The position numbers and the translations under genes were made by a program. Shown piece after piece: positions 1 to 11,166 of a DNA stretch of 64,000 nt (positions are counted from its first letter, which is position 1; the number at the start of each line of letters is the position of its first letter). Location of the stretch: assembly GCA_963800975.1 (NCBI GenBank), contig CAWDDB010000005.1, forward strand, positions 62,001 to 126,000. The letters run 5' to 3'. The notes below the pieces were generated by a model. It was not told the origin of the DNA. It ran no database searches and was given only the letters and a program-made list of their open reading frames with translations. Source of the DNA: JALYGY01 sp963800975 (lineage in GTDB: Bacteria > Actinomycetota > Rubrobacteria > Rubrobacterales > Rubrobacteraceae).

Positions 1-860
1 CGCTGGGTCAGGGGATCGAGACGGTCCTGGCCCAGATCGCCGCCGACCAGCTCGAGGTGCCCCCCGAGAAGATCCAGGTGGTGCACACGGATACCGACCT
101 ACTGCCCGACGGCGTGGGCTCGTGGGCGAGCCGCACGACCGTGGTCGGGGGCAGCGCCGTTATGCTCGCCGCGCAGGCAACAGCCGAGAAGGCGCTGCGC
201 GTCGCCTCGGAGCTGCTCGAAGTCTCGGCCGAGGATCTGCGCCTCGGCCCCTCGGGGGTCGAGGTAGCCGGCTCGCCCGGCAAGCACCTGTCGTTGGGCG
301 AGATCGCCGAGGCGTGCGACCCGCAGAGGAGCGCGGCGATGGGCGAGGAGCCGGGCCTCGGCGCCCGCCGCACCTTCTCCGTCGAGCACATGACCTACCC
401 TTACGGCGTGCACCTGGCCCAGGTCGAGGTCGACCCGGAGACCGGCGGGGTCGAGATCTACCGCTACTTCGTGGCCTACGAGGTCGGGCGCGCCGTCAAC
501 CCCACGCTGGTGGAGGGTCAGCTCATCGGTGGCGCGGCTCAGGGCATCGGTGGGGCCCTCTTCGAGGAGTTCAGCTACGACGCCTCGGGACAGCCGCTCG
601 CGTCGACGTTTATCGACTACCTGGAGCCAACAGCCGCCGAGGTCCCGCGCGTAGGAACCCTGATCTGCGAGGATGCGCCCTCCCCGGATAACCCGCTCGG
701 GGTAAAGGGGGCCGGCGAGGGCGGCGTAGTCGGGTGCGGGGCGGCCATAGCGGGCGCGATCGAGGACGCCCTCGATATGCCCGGCTCTATCTCATCCCTC
801 CCCATAACGCCGGACCTCGTACGCTCCCTCGTCCGCCGCCGAAACGAAGCCGGAGAGTAG
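1..860 (+). CDS. Molybdopterin-binding large subunit of a xanthine-dehydrogenase-family hydroxylase, 3' part
   Basis: The window opens inside this gene; the frame runs from base 3 to the stop at 858-860, giving about the last 285 residues. The family hydroxylates carbon centres (purines, aldehydes, CO) at a Mo-pterin site in the large subunit. The stretch AVNPTLVEGQLIGGAAQGIG and the motif GVKGAGEGG near the C terminus are typical; in the family the Glu of GxGE is the active-site base. FAD and 2Fe-2S subunits would lie upstream, outside the window, so the substrate cannot be named. No gene follows it in the same operon. Confidence 0.9.
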   Translation, partial: LGQGIETVLAQIAADQLEVPPEKIQVVHTDTDLLPDGVGSWASRTTVVGGSAVMLAAQATAEKALRVASELLEVSAEDLRLGPSGVEVAGSPGKHLSLGEIAEACDPQRSAAMGEEPGLGARRTFSVEHMTYPYGVHLAQVEVDPETGGVEIYRYFVAYEVGRAVNPTLVEGQLIGGAAQGIGGALFEEFSYDASGQPLASTFIDYLEPTAAEVPRVGTLICEDAPSPDNPLGVKGAGEGGVVGCGAAIAGAIEDALDMPGSISSLPITPDLVRSLVRRRNEAGE

Positions 861-900
861 CCGCGCCGGGCCCCTAACCTAGCCACCGGGGCGTGTCATC

Positions 901-1120
901 CAAGTCAGTGGCATCTGGCAAAGTGGTGTATCGGTAGCGCGGTGAGCGTGTCGTCGGGAGTGGCGACGGCCAACGCGTGATCCTTCGAGTCATCTCTCAC
1001 AACCGACTCCAAGAAAGGAAAACGACGATAACCGTCACCGGAAGTATCGACCTGCAAGCCATCGCGGCTGACCCAGCCGCAACGACTGATCACCTCAGAT
1101 ACACCACGTCAACAGACTTG
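901..1120. mobile_element. 220-bp remnant with insertion-sequence-like ends
   Basis: The stretch begins CAAGTC (901) with GTGGTGTATC at 923-932 and ends with the reverse complements GATACACCAC (1098-1107) and GACTTG (1115-1120). The spacing of the two blocks differs at the two ends, so the inverted repeat is imperfect. The right 72 bp (1049-1120) recur at 5515-5588. I read it as an internally deleted insertion sequence, but no transposase is recognisable; family unknown. Confidence 0.5.
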
Positions 1121-1144
1121 AGTACTCCGCGGGTGCGCCGTAGT

Positions 1145-1606
<462 letters not shown>

Positions 1607-1642
1607 CTGCCATGGACATCACCACTCACTGAAAGGACCGCC

Positions 1643-2050
1643 ATGGCTATCACCATTCACGCGAGCTTCCTCCCGCACGACGACCCGGAGGCCTCCCTGG
1701 CCTTCTACCGCGACACCCTCGGCTTCGAGGTCCGCAACGACGTCGGATACGGCGGGATGCGCTGGATCACGGTCGGCCCCTCAGACCAGCCCGGCACGTC
1801 CATCGTCCTGCACCCGCCGGCCGCTGACCCCGGCATCACCGACGACGAGCGCCGCACCATCGCCGAGATGATGGCCAAGGGCACCTACGCCGCCCTCCTC
1901 CTGGCCACCGCCGACCTCGACGGCGCGTTCGCGCGGCTGCAGGCCAGCGTCGAGGTCGTCCAGGAGCCGACCGAGCAGCCGTACGGCGTTCGCGACTGCG
2001 CCTTCCGCGATCCCGCGGGCAACATGATCCGCATCCAGGAGCTGCGCTAA
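1643..2050 (+). CDS. VOC-superfamily protein (glyoxalase/bleomycin-resistance fold)
   Basis: 135 aa; AAAGGA precedes the ATG by a few bases. One paired beta-alpha-beta-beta-beta module: start ASFLPHDDPEASLAFYRDTLG and end RDCAFRDPAGNMIRIQEL are classic. Members are metal-dependent lyases, dioxygenases or drug-binding proteins. The C-terminal E of IQEL is the usual metal ligand; which reaction it performs cannot be told. It sits between an AraC regulator and a DUF1801 gene, a grouping that suggests a stress or toxic-metabolite response. Confidence 0.88.
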   Translation: MAITIHASFLPHDDPEASLAFYRDTLGFEVRNDVGYGGMRWITVGPSDQPGTSIVLHPPAADPGITDDERRTIAEMMAKGTYAALLLATADLDGAFARLQASVEVVQEPTEQPYGVRDCAFRDPAGNMIRIQELR

Positions 2051-2082
2051 GAAGCTGTGGAAAGCCCAAAGAGGAGGGAACG

Positions 2083-2547
2083 ATGAGCGCAAAGAAAGCG
2101 ACGCAGAAGTCCGCCAAGAGCACGACCGCGAGTAAGGCATCCAAGGGATTCACGGCCGAAGAACGAGCCGCGATGAAGGAGCGCGCCAAAGAGCAGAAGG
2201 CGGAAGCGCAGAAGGCGGATGGGGAACGCGCCGTGCTCGCGAAGATCGCCGAGATGCAGGCATCGGATCGCGCCATGGCCGAGCGGCTCCATGCGATCAT
2301 CAAGGCCAGCGCGCCAGACCTCTCGCCGAAAACCTGGTACGGAATGCCCGCGTATGCCAGGGACGGCAAGGTCGTCTGCTTCTTCCAAAGCGCTGAGAAG
2401 TTCAACTCGAGGTACGCGACGTTCAGCTTCAGCGACGAGGCCAACCTCGACGACGGCACCATGTGGCCGACGGCATTCGCCCTCAAGAAGCTGACGGCCG
2501 CCGACAAGAAGAAAATCGGGACGCTCGTGAAGAAAGCGGTGAGCTGA
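2083..2547 (+). CDS. DUF1801/YdhG-like protein
   Basis: 154 aa with GAGGGA upstream of ATG 2083. A Lys/Ala-rich, probably disordered N-terminal 60 residues leads into a DUF1801-like core (LHAIIKASAPDLSPKTWYGM, then PAYARDGKVVCFFQ and a C-terminal Lys-rich helix). Members of this fold include the B. subtilis frataxin-like iron chaperone YdhG and many proteins of unknown function. The basic N terminus could bind nucleic acid; that is a guess. It lies between the VOC and PPOX genes on the same strand. Confidence 0.8.
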   Translation: MSAKKATQKSAKSTTASKASKGFTAEERAAMKERAKEQKAEAQKADGERAVLAKIAEMQASDRAMAERLHAIIKASAPDLSPKTWYGMPAYARDGKVVCFFQSAEKFNSRYATFSFSDEANLDDGTMWPTAFALKKLTAADKKKIGTLVKKAVS

Positions 2548-2599
2548 GGGCGTCAATCTTGCCGATCCCGCATCGAGGCCTGCGTCCACTCCACGACCG

Positions 2600-3052
2600 A
2601 TGAGTGCCGACCCCCGCTCCCGCGCTCAGCGCCGCCGCGACACCGAGTGTCGGCTTACCCACGATATAGATGTCTGGGTGGCCAGTGCCTCGGCGGACGG
2701 TGCGCCGTATCTGGTGCCGCTGTCCTTCGACTGGGAGGACGAGTCGCTGCTTGTGGCCACGCCGACGGACAGCCCTACCGGCAGGAACCTTGCCGCCTCC
2801 CGAACCGTTCGGCTGGGGCTGGGCCACACCCGCGACGTGACCATGATCGATGGCGAAGTCGAGGTCCTCGAGATCGACGCGCTGCCGCAGGAGCGGGGTG
2901 ACCGGTTCGCCGCGCGCACCGGCTTCGACCCGCGTGCTCTGGCCACCCCGCACCGCTGGTTCCGCATCTCCCCGCGCCGCATCCAGGCCTGGCGCGAGGT
3001 GAACGAGCTGCCCGACCGCGAGCTGATGCGCGACGGCCGCTGGTTGGTCTGA
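2600..3052 (+). CDS. PPOX-class (F420/FMN-binding) pyridoxamine-phosphate-oxidase-like protein
   Basis: 150 aa. Split beta-barrel flavin-binding fold recognised from the early segment DVWVASASADGAPYLVPLSF and LVATPTDSPTGRNLAASRTVRLGLG, and the late RIQAWREVNELPDRELMRDGRWL. Actinobacterial relatives use F420 or FMN to reduce diverse substrates, or act as heme-degrading or flavin-carrier proteins. No RBS of note: ACCACGACCG precedes ATG 2600. It is the fourth gene of the AraC cassette and lies 64 bp before the UvrA-like gene. Confidence 0.82.
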   Translation: MSADPRSRAQRRRDTECRLTHDIDVWVASASADGAPYLVPLSFDWEDESLLVATPTDSPTGRNLAASRTVRLGLGHTRDVTMIDGEVEVLEIDALPQERGDRFAARTGFDPRALATPHRWFRISPRRIQAWREVNELPDRELMRDGRWLV

Positions 3053-3116
3053 CGCCTCGGCCGGGCGCGCCGACGGAGACCGCGGAGGCGGCCCCGCCTA
3101 GCAGATTGGAGACACG

Positions 3117-5492
<2,376 letters not shown>

Positions 5493-5514
5493 CCGAGGAG
5501 GCGACCACCGAACA

Positions 5515-5588
5515 GACCCTGCAATCCATCGCGGCCTGACCCAGCCGCAACGATGGATCACCCCAGATACGCCACGTCAACGGACTTG
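5515..5588. repeat. Second copy of the IS-like right end (direct repeat of 1049-1120)
   Basis: Aligned by eye to 1049-1120 this 74-bp stretch differs by six substitutions and two single-base gaps. Both copies contain GATAC[A/G]CCACGTCAAC and end GACTTG. Preceding bases can be read as a short C-terminal coding tail ending LQSIAA-stop here and LQAIAA at the first copy, as expected if both derive from the same transposase end. The AraC-to-UvrA cassette lies exactly between the two copies. Confidence 0.7.
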
Positions 5589-5621
5589 ACCGAAGATCTC
5601 ACCCGGGTGAGATCTTCGGTC
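5588..5621. repeat. 34-bp perfect palindrome
   Basis: Arms of 17 bp with no loop: GACCGAAGATCTCACCC followed directly by its reverse complement. It abuts the IS-like right end. There is no T tract on either side, so it is not a canonical terminator. It may be an operator, a dimer site or a product of element insertion. Confidence 0.8.
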
Positions 5622-5775
5622 GGATGTTGCCCCGCCAGCACGACAGGAATAGAATTCCTCGTGGGGCAAGGGGTGCGACACCGGAGAGTGGAGGAGACCA
5701 GCCAGGGTCGATCGAGAACCAAGCCGCAGGACCACGACGTCGGAGTGAGACACACGAAGCAGGAAGGGACCCGAA

Positions 5776-6270
5776 GTGAGCGATAACCCGATGTTCCTCT
5801 ACGCGGGGGAATACGACAGCGTAGAGGACGCCAAGGCAGACCTGGAGGCGCTAAAGGAACTGCATCGCGGGCACGTGGTCGGCACCTACGACGCCGCCGT
5901 CGTCACCAAGGACGACGAGGGCAAGGTAAAGATCGTCGACAAGATAGAGAAGCCGACCCAGCACGGCGGCTGGGCCGGGCTGGCCGTCGGCGCGGCCATC
6001 GGCCTGATCTTCCCCCCGGGTGTGCTGGTAACGGGGCTGATGGGGGCGGGGGCCGGCGCCCTGATCGGGCACCTCGAGGGCGGCATGTCCCGCTCGGACG
6101 TGAAGGAGATCGGGGAGATGCTCGACGACAGCGAGTCGGCCCTGATCGTCGTGGGGGAGGCGACGATCGAGCGCGCGGTAGACGAGGAGATAAAGCGGGC
6201 GAAGAGGGAGATGAAGAAGGAGGTCAGGGCGGACTCCAAGGAGATGGAGAAGACCATCGACTCGCTCTAG
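5776..6270 (+). CDS. DUF1269-family membrane protein
   Basis: 164 aa from GTG 5776, with GGGACCCGAA just upstream. Layout: cytosolic N-terminal alpha/beta part (MFLYAGEYDSVEDAKADLEAL), a glycine-rich double membrane span (GWAGLAVGAAIGLIFPPG, then VTGLMGAGAGALIGHLEGG), then a C-terminal region with SESALIVVGEATIERAVDEEIKRAKREMKKE, probably helical. This matches the DUF1269 family, widely found in stress-related loci and of unknown function. It stands alone between the IS-like end and a decayed VOC gene. Confidence 0.88.
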   Translation: MSDNPMFLYAGEYDSVEDAKADLEALKELHRGHVVGTYDAAVVTKDDEGKVKIVDKIEKPTQHGGWAGLAVGAAIGLIFPPGVLVTGLMGAGAGALIGHLEGGMSRSDVKEIGEMLDDSESALIVVGEATIERAVDEEIKRAKREMKKEVRADSKEMEKTIDSL

Positions 6271-6475
6271 CCCCCGAGATCCCGCGGGAAGAACAAGTTC
6301 GGCGGCCGTGCAGAAGGTTTGGCTGGAACCGCTGAGGTGATAGAAGGACCGTCGCGGCGCTCGCCGTCGCGGACCCTGGGGCCGTGGCCGCACAAGAGCT
6401 GGAGGGAAGCCAAGGAGAGGTAGCTTCTCGCTCAAAGATTGCGAATTTATCTGCATCGATACGCCGGCAGTATCA

Positions 6476-6646
6476 ATGCTCGTCTGTTGCGAGAGCCTGT
6501 CCGAGCTCCAGCCCGTCTTCGCGCCGCTATCGGAAGGCGGTGAGGTGTTCATGCCTCTCGACGACTACGGATTCGGCGAGAGGTTCGGCTGGATGATTGA
6601 TCGTTTTGGGGTGTCGTGGCAGCTCAACCCATCACATCTGCTGTGA
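6476..6646 (+). pseudogene. C-terminal remnant of a PhnB-like VOC protein
   Basis: A 56-codon stretch ends EVFMPLDDYGFGERFGWMIDR then FGVSWQLN, the well-conserved C terminus of PhnB/3-demethylubiquinone-methyltransferase-like VOC proteins of about 140-160 aa. The first half of the protein is not found in any frame upstream, and the ATG at 6476 is not preceded by an RBS. I call it a decayed gene. The flanks 6271-6475 and 6647-6691 hold nothing else I can support. Confidence 0.75.
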
Positions 6647-6691
6647 CGCTCGGCTTCCAAAGCCGGGACCCGGGCGAAAAAAGGAGGCGTC

Positions 6692-7162
6692 GTGAGTGAA
6701 GCACACGCTCCGTACGCGCAGGCGGAGATGCTCGTCCGTAAGCCGGTCGCCGAGGTATTCGAGGCGTTCGTCGATCCGGCCATCACGTCCAGGTTCTGGT
6801 TCACCAAAGGGAGCGGAAGGCTCGAGCCCGGCAAGCGGATCCGATGGGATTGGGAGACGTACGGCGTCTCCGCGGAGGTGACCGTGAGTTCAGTCGAGCC
6901 GAACAAGCGCATCCTTATCGAGTGGCCGGCAGACAGCGGTCCCACCACCGTGGAGATGGCGTTCACCCCTCGCGAGGACGGCAGCACTTTCGTCGGCATA
7001 ACGGAGTCCGGCTTCGCCGGCGATGGGGACGAGATCTTGCAAGCGGCGCTCGCTTCGACGGAGGCCTTCACGCTGGTGCTTTGCGGGCTCAAAGCTCTAC
7101 TCGAGCACGGCATCGAGCTCAACCTCGTGCGAGACCGATTTCCCGACGGGCTCGGAGGATGA
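6692..7162 (+). CDS. SRPBCC/AHSA1-family protein
   Basis: 156 aa from GTG 6692 with a strong AAAAGGAGGCGTC ribosome-binding site. START-like hydrophobic-cavity fold: N-terminal AEMLVRKPVAEVFEAFVDPA, then FWFTKGSGRLEPGKRIRW and a C-terminal helix FTLVLCGLKALLEHGIELN. Such proteins bind small hydrophobic ligands or act as Aha1-like factors; ligand unknown. It follows the decayed VOC gene, and PhnB-like and SRPBCC genes are often neighbours, so they may once have formed a unit. Confidence 0.85.
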   Translation: MSEAHAPYAQAEMLVRKPVAEVFEAFVDPAITSRFWFTKGSGRLEPGKRIRWDWETYGVSAEVTVSSVEPNKRILIEWPADSGPTTVEMAFTPREDGSTFVGITESGFAGDGDEILQAALASTEAFTLVLCGLKALLEHGIELNLVRDRFPDGLGG

Positions 7163-7283
7163 CGGTGTTAGCCAGGCAATGAACCCACAGGGCTATCCTC
7201 CAGGCTAGGGCGCGGGTGCCACGAGGTCGGACGCGGGTCAAGGTGGCTCCGCGCTCGGATACTGCGCGACGCTCATGCCTGTT

Positions 7284-8678
7284 TCACGAGCCGGCGGCCG
7301 AGGAGCTCATCTCCCTAGCCTCGCCTGATTCCGAAACGGTATCCGACAGGGCCTGTTGCTTGGTCTCGACCCCGAGCAGGAACACGGCGATGCCCCCGAC
7401 GAGGAACGCCGCGGACCACAGGGAGAGCACGTAGAGCAGGGACCCGCTCGCCGTCGTGGCGAGGCCGAACAGGATCCCCCCGAAGATCGGGGCGAGGATG
7501 CCGGCTATCCGGGACATCCCGCTCGCCCATCCCACGCCCGTCGCGCGGATCTCGGTCGGGTATAGCTCTGGCGTCCACGCGTACAGCGCCCCCCACGCGC
7601 CGAGGGCGAAGAAGCTCATCAGGATCGAGGCGACGAGTATCATCCCCGGGCTAGCCGAGATGGCGAAAACGAAGGTGAAGACGCCGCTCGCGAGGAGGTA
7701 GACGGCGAGCGTGTTGCGGCGGCCCCAGCGTTCGAGCAGGTAGGCGGCCGAGAAGTACCCGGGCACCTGCGCCAGGGCGAGGATAAAGGTATTCGAGTAT
7801 GTCCGGATGGAAGAGAAGCCCTGCTCGGCGAAGGTCAGGGGCAGGAAGGTGAAGATACCGTAGTAGGCTAGGGCGATCGAGAACCACGCGATCCACAACA
7901 TCAGCGTGGACCTCTGCAGCCCGGACGCCCACAGCCTGGCGACCGTTACCCCGCCCTGCTTCTCCCCGGCTAGCAGGTTGCCTTCCGGCATGGGCTGGCC
8001 GTTCTGGTCCGCTATGTCGGCGAGGATCTCCCTCGCTTCTTCGGTTTTTCCGGAGATCGTGAGGTAGCGCGGCGACTCCGGGATCCTGCTGCGGATCCAG
8101 AGCACCAGGAGCGCCGCGACCGCCGACGTCGCGAGCAGCGGCCGCCAGCCGACCGTCGGCACCAGAATCCACGCGAGCCCGGCGGCCAGGATCGTGCCGA
8201 CGGCCCAGAAGCTTTCTAGGAGGACCAGGTTGCGTCCCCGGTTCCTGCTCGGCAGGAACTCGGCGTAGACGGCGAAATCTAGCGGGAGCGCGCCCCCGAG
8301 CCCGAAACCGGTGAAGAAGCGGAGCACCGCGAGCCACTCCCAGCCCGGCGCGAACGCGGAAAGGAGGCCGAACACGGCGAAGATCAGGACGGTTAGCTGG
8401 AAGCCCGTGCGGCGTCCTATGTAATCCGAGATGGTGCCCCAGAACCAGGCGCCCAACAGCATCCCGGCGAAGGTCGCTGTGGCCAAGAGGCCGGCCTGGG
8501 CCGGGGAAATCCCGAACTCCGGGATTATCGCGGGCAGCGCAAACCCGAGCAGCAGTACCTCCGCGCTGTCCGCCACCCACGTCACCCCGCAGACGGCCAG
8601 CAGCCTTTTCTGGAACCTCCCGAAGCCGATCCGATCTATGGCTTCCTGGACGGTCAGCGTGCCCGCGATAGCGCTCAT
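7284..8678 (-). CDS. MFS transporter, AAHS/NiaP-like
   Basis: 464 aa with about 12 membrane helices and a strong GGGGGAGGAG before ATG 8678. The loop 2-3 motif appears as GTISDYIGRRTGF and the loop after helix 4 has FLPSRNRGRNLVLLESFW, both typical of the organic-acid/aromatic-acid/NiaP branch. It would import a small organic acid or similar by proton symport; the substrate is unknown. It lies 39 bp after the stop of the GntR gene on the same strand and is likely co-transcribed. The divergent GatC-like and amidase genes suggest an amide- or nitrogen-containing substrate. Confidence 0.88.
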   Translation of the reverse strand: MSAIAGTLTVQEAIDRIGFGRFQKRLLAVCGVTWVADSAEVLLLGFALPAIIPEFGISPAQAGLLATATFAGMLLGAWFWGTISDYIGRRTGFQLTVLIFAVFGLLSAFAPGWEWLAVLRFFTGFGLGGALPLDFAVYAEFLPSRNRGRNLVLLESFWAVGTILAAGLAWILVPTVGWRPLLATSAVAALLVLWIRSRIPESPRYLTISGKTEEAREILADIADQNGQPMPEGNLLAGEKQGGVTVARLWASGLQRSTLMLWIAWFSIALAYYGIFTFLPLTFAEQGFSSIRTYSNTFILALAQVPGYFSAAYLLERWGRRNTLAVYLLASGVFTFVFAISASPGMILVASILMSFFALGAWGALYAWTPELYPTEIRATGVGWASGMSRIAGILAPIFGGILFGLATTASGSLLYVLSLWSAAFLVGGIAVFLLGVETKQQALSDTVSESGEAREMSSSAAGS

Positions 8679-8717
8679 GCCGGTACTCCTCCCCCGTTTC
8701 TCCCTTTGCTCACCCGG

Positions 8718-9431
8718 TCAGATCTCGGGCCCTCTCAGGTAATCGATGATCTTCTCCATCGCGTTGTCCCTGTGCCGCCTCTGCGCCGCGATGACCCCCT
8801 CGACGTCCCTCGTCCCGCACGCCTCGAGGATCGCCCGGTGATCCTCGTGCGCTCGCCTCGACCACTCCGGGCCGAAGATCAAACCCCGATAAGCTTCGGA
8901 GTTCTGCCACAGGAGGTCGATCATGTGGCAGAGCCTGGGTAGCTCCGACCTCTCGAAGATCAGGAAGTGAAACTCGACGTTCGCCTCGCTGTAGCCGACG
9001 ACGTCGCCGGCCTCGGCGAGCGCCTCCATCCGGGCCAGCGTCTCCTCAAGACTCCGGACGAGCGTATCGTCGATGTTCTCGACCGCCCGCCGCGTGACCT
9101 CCTCTTCGAGCAGCCCCCTCGCCAGGTAGATCTCCTCTAGCTGGCCGACCGAGAGCTCGACCACCTTGTACCCCCGGTAGGGCTCGTAGGTTACCTGCCC
9201 CTCCGCCTCCAGCGTCTTCAACGCCTCGCGCACCGGCACGGAACTCACGTTCAACCTCTGGGCGAGATCCAGCTGTCGCACCCACTGGCCCGGCTCGAGC
9301 TTGCGGGTCATGATCGCCTGCCGAATCTCCCGTAGCACCGAGTCCTGGGCCGTCGGCAGCTTCCCGTCCCCCCCAGGCCCCCTTCCCACACCGTCGGATC
9401 CCGGATCCAGATTCTGCATCCTGGAGCTCAC
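8718..9431 (-). CDS. GntR-family regulator with FCD ligand domain
   Basis: 237 aa from GTG 9431 (ATG at 9419 also possible). N-terminal winged helix: AQDSVLREIRQAIMTRKLEPGQ and VSSVPVREALKTLEAEGQV. C-terminal all-helical FCD domain with the metal/ligand histidines in NVEFHFLIF and the late HEDHRAILEA. FCD regulators sense carboxylic acids and usually repress neighbouring transport and catabolic genes. It is divergent from the GatC-like/amidase pair and upstream of the MFS gene, and an AT-rich palindrome lies just before its start. Confidence 0.92.
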   Translation of the reverse strand: MSSRMQNLDPGSDGVGRGPGGDGKLPTAQDSVLREIRQAIMTRKLEPGQWVRQLDLAQRLNVSSVPVREALKTLEAEGQVTYEPYRGYKVVELSVGQLEEIYLARGLLEEEVTRRAVENIDDTLVRSLEETLARMEALAEAGDVVGYSEANVEFHFLIFERSELPRLCHMIDLLWQNSEAYRGLIFGPEWSRRAHEDHRAILEACGTRDVEGVIAAQRRHRDNAMEKIIDYLRGPEI

Positions 9432-9439
9432 CCCAAATT

Positions 9440-9452
9440 TAATATAATATTA
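9440..9452. promoter_or_regulatory. Candidate GntR operator
   Basis: TAATAT-A-ATATTA is a perfect 13-bp palindrome in an AT-rich patch that stands out from the GC-rich surroundings. It lies 8 bp upstream of the regulator start, in the intergenic region shared with the GatC-like/amidase pair. Short palindromes of this kind are usual binding sites of FCD-type GntR proteins. The link to this regulator is inferred. Confidence 0.5.
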
Positions 9453-9517
9453 GATTCCGTGGTCAGTATAGCGTACGGGCGGCTCGCGGGGCAACAGGAC
9501 GCCGCCCGTGAGTACGG

Positions 9518-9730
9518 ATGAGCGACGAGGCGCGGCGGGAGCGTCGGCGGGAGGAGCTGGAGCTCGTGCGGCGGGCCTTGCTGGGGGCGGGGCTCGGGCG
9601 CGAGGGGGAGGATCTCGAGCGTCTGTTGCCTTGGTACAGGGTGCATCGCGACAGCGCGGCCAGGATCTCCGAGCTACCCCTCTCGAGGGTGGAACCGCAG
9701 ATCGTGTTCGACCCGAGGTGGCGCGGCTGA
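9518..9730 (+). CDS. Small GatC/AtzG-like partner of the downstream amidase
   Basis: 70 aa. After a charged N-terminal helix, the sequence LLGAGLGREGEDLERLLPWY, a further helix, and the tail PLSRVEPQIVFDPRW resemble the layout of GatC and AtzG: small helical subunits that end in a strand wrapping around an amidase. It overlaps the amidase start by 13 bp, the arrangement known for atzG-atzE. Sequence similarity is weak, so the assignment rests on layout and position. Upstream lies GTGAGTACGG without a strong RBS. Confidence 0.5.
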   Translation: MSDEARRERRREELELVRRALLGAGLGREGEDLERLLPWYRVHRDSAARISELPLSRVEPQIVFDPRWRG

Positions 9731-11112
9731 CCTCGCTAGCGAGGTTATCGGTGGCGGAGGCTTCTGGCCTGATCCGGGCCAGAGAGCTATCTCCGGTGGA
9801 GCTAACGGGTGCGGTGCTCGAGCGGATCGAGGACCTCGATCCCCGCGTGGAGTCGTACGTCTCCGTCTTCTACGACGAGGCGCTGGCCGCGGCCCGGGAA
9901 GCGGAGATCTCCGCCACCGGGACGCGCGATCCCCTGCACGGCATCCCGGTGGCGCTCAAGGACCTCTACGACCTCGAAGGCACGCCGACGCTCGCGGGCT
10001 CCCGCGTGCGCGAGGGGCACGTGGCCGACCACGATAGCGCGGTGGTCGGGCGGTTGCGGGCGGCCGGGGCAGTCTTTGTCGGAAAGACGGTGACGCACGA
10101 GTTCGCCGCGGGGGTGACCTCTCCCCCGACGCGCAACCCCTGGGATCTGGATCGGGTGCCAGGGGGCTCGTCCGGCGGTTCGGGGGCGGCGGTGGCGGCC
10201 AACCTCTGCCTGGCCGCCACCGGCACAGACACGGCGGGCTCTATCCGGATACCCGCGGCGGCGAACGGCGTGGTCGGCCTCAAGCCCACCTTCGGCCGCG
10301 TCTCCAGGCGCGGCGTCGTGCCCCTGTCGTGGTCGTTGGATCACGCCGGGCCCATCGCCGGTTCGGTTCTCGACACCGCGTTGATGCTACAAGCTATGGC
10401 GAGTTACGACCCGGCCGACCCGTGCTCCATCGACGAGCCTGTCCCCGACTTCGCGGCCAGGGCTGGCGATGGCGTCGAGGGCCTCAGGGTCGGGGTGGCG
10501 CGAGGCTGGTTCGCGGAGCGCGTGGAGCCTTACGTCGAAGAAGCCGTGTTGGAGGCGGCCCGCGTCCTGGAAGGACTCGGCGCCGCGGTCGAGGAGACGG
10601 AGGTGCCACACCTCGACGCGGCGGAAGATGTCCATTCGACCATCCTCTCCGCCGAGGCCAGCGCTTACCACCTGCCAGATCTACGGTCCAGGCCCGAGCA
10701 CTACGGGCGCGGTACGCGGGCCTTCCTGGAGGGGGGTCTGTTGGTCGCAGCCACGACTTACCTGGACGCGCAGCGCGCCCGCGAGCTCGTCCGCCGGGGC
10801 TTCAGGCAGGCGTTCTCGGGATACGACGTCCTTCTTGCGCCCGCCCTACCCGCGACCGCCGGTGCGTACGGCTGCCGCAAGGTGAAGATCCAGGGCGTGG
10901 ATGAGGACATCGCCGCCTCTTACGTGCGGCCTTCGCTCCCGGCCAGCCTCTCCGGGCTGCCCGCATTGTCTGTGCCGTGCGGCTTCCACGATGGTCTACC
11001 TCTTGGTCTGCAGATCATCGGCAGACCCTTCGACGAGCGAACGGTGCTCCGGGCAGGACACACCTACGAGCAGGCGACCGGGCACCACCTGAAACGTCCC
11101 GAACTCGCCTGA
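9718..11112 (+). CDS. Amidase-signature (AS) family amidohydrolase
   Basis: 464 aa from GTG 9718, the only in-frame start close to the first conserved block. The Ser-cisSer-Lys triad is visible: Lys81 in GIPVALKDLYD, cis-Ser151 in GGSSGGSGAA and nucleophile Ser175 in GTDTAGSIRIP. It hydrolyses an amide to acid plus ammonia. It resembles AtzE/GatA-type proteins, and the small overlapping gene upstream would be its partner. With the divergent GntR-MFS pair it looks like a small uptake-and-hydrolysis module; the substrate is not known. A 20-bp palindrome follows its stop. Confidence 0.9.
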   Translation: MARLTSLARLSVAEASGLIRARELSPVELTGAVLERIEDLDPRVESYVSVFYDEALAAAREAEISATGTRDPLHGIPVALKDLYDLEGTPTLAGSRVREGHVADHDSAVVGRLRAAGAVFVGKTVTHEFAAGVTSPPTRNPWDLDRVPGGSSGGSGAAVAANLCLAATGTDTAGSIRIPAAANGVVGLKPTFGRVSRRGVVPLSWSLDHAGPIAGSVLDTALMLQAMASYDPADPCSIDEPVPDFAARAGDGVEGLRVGVARGWFAERVEPYVEEAVLEAARVLEGLGAAVEETEVPHLDAAEDVHSTILSAEASAYHLPDLRSRPEHYGRGTRAFLEGGLLVAATTYLDAQRARELVRRGFRQAFSGYDVLLAPALPATAGAYGCRKVKIQGVDEDIAASYVRPSLPASLSGLPALSVPCGFHDGLPLGLQIIGRPFDERTVLRAGHTYEQATGHHLKRPELA

Positions 11113-11121
11113 CACGGTTTG

Positions 11122-11166
11122 GTGGGGGCGGTTCGCGAACCGCCCGTACCACGCGAACCGCCCCTA
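11122..11166. repeat. Palindromic repeat downstream of the amidase
   Basis: A perfect 20-bp palindrome at 11126-11145 (GGGCGGTTCGCGAACCGCCC) is followed at 11152-11165 by a second half-copy, CGCGAACCGCCCCT. A related copy lies at 12161-12186 after the SDR gene. There is no T tract. It looks like a REP-type repeat that may double as a transcription terminator. Confidence 0.75.

Noticed and set aside
9508..9717. N-terminal extension of the amidase by 70 codons
   Set aside because: The extension is Gly/Ala/Arg-rich and out of family; the overlapping 70-aa frame resembles a GatC-type partner instead.
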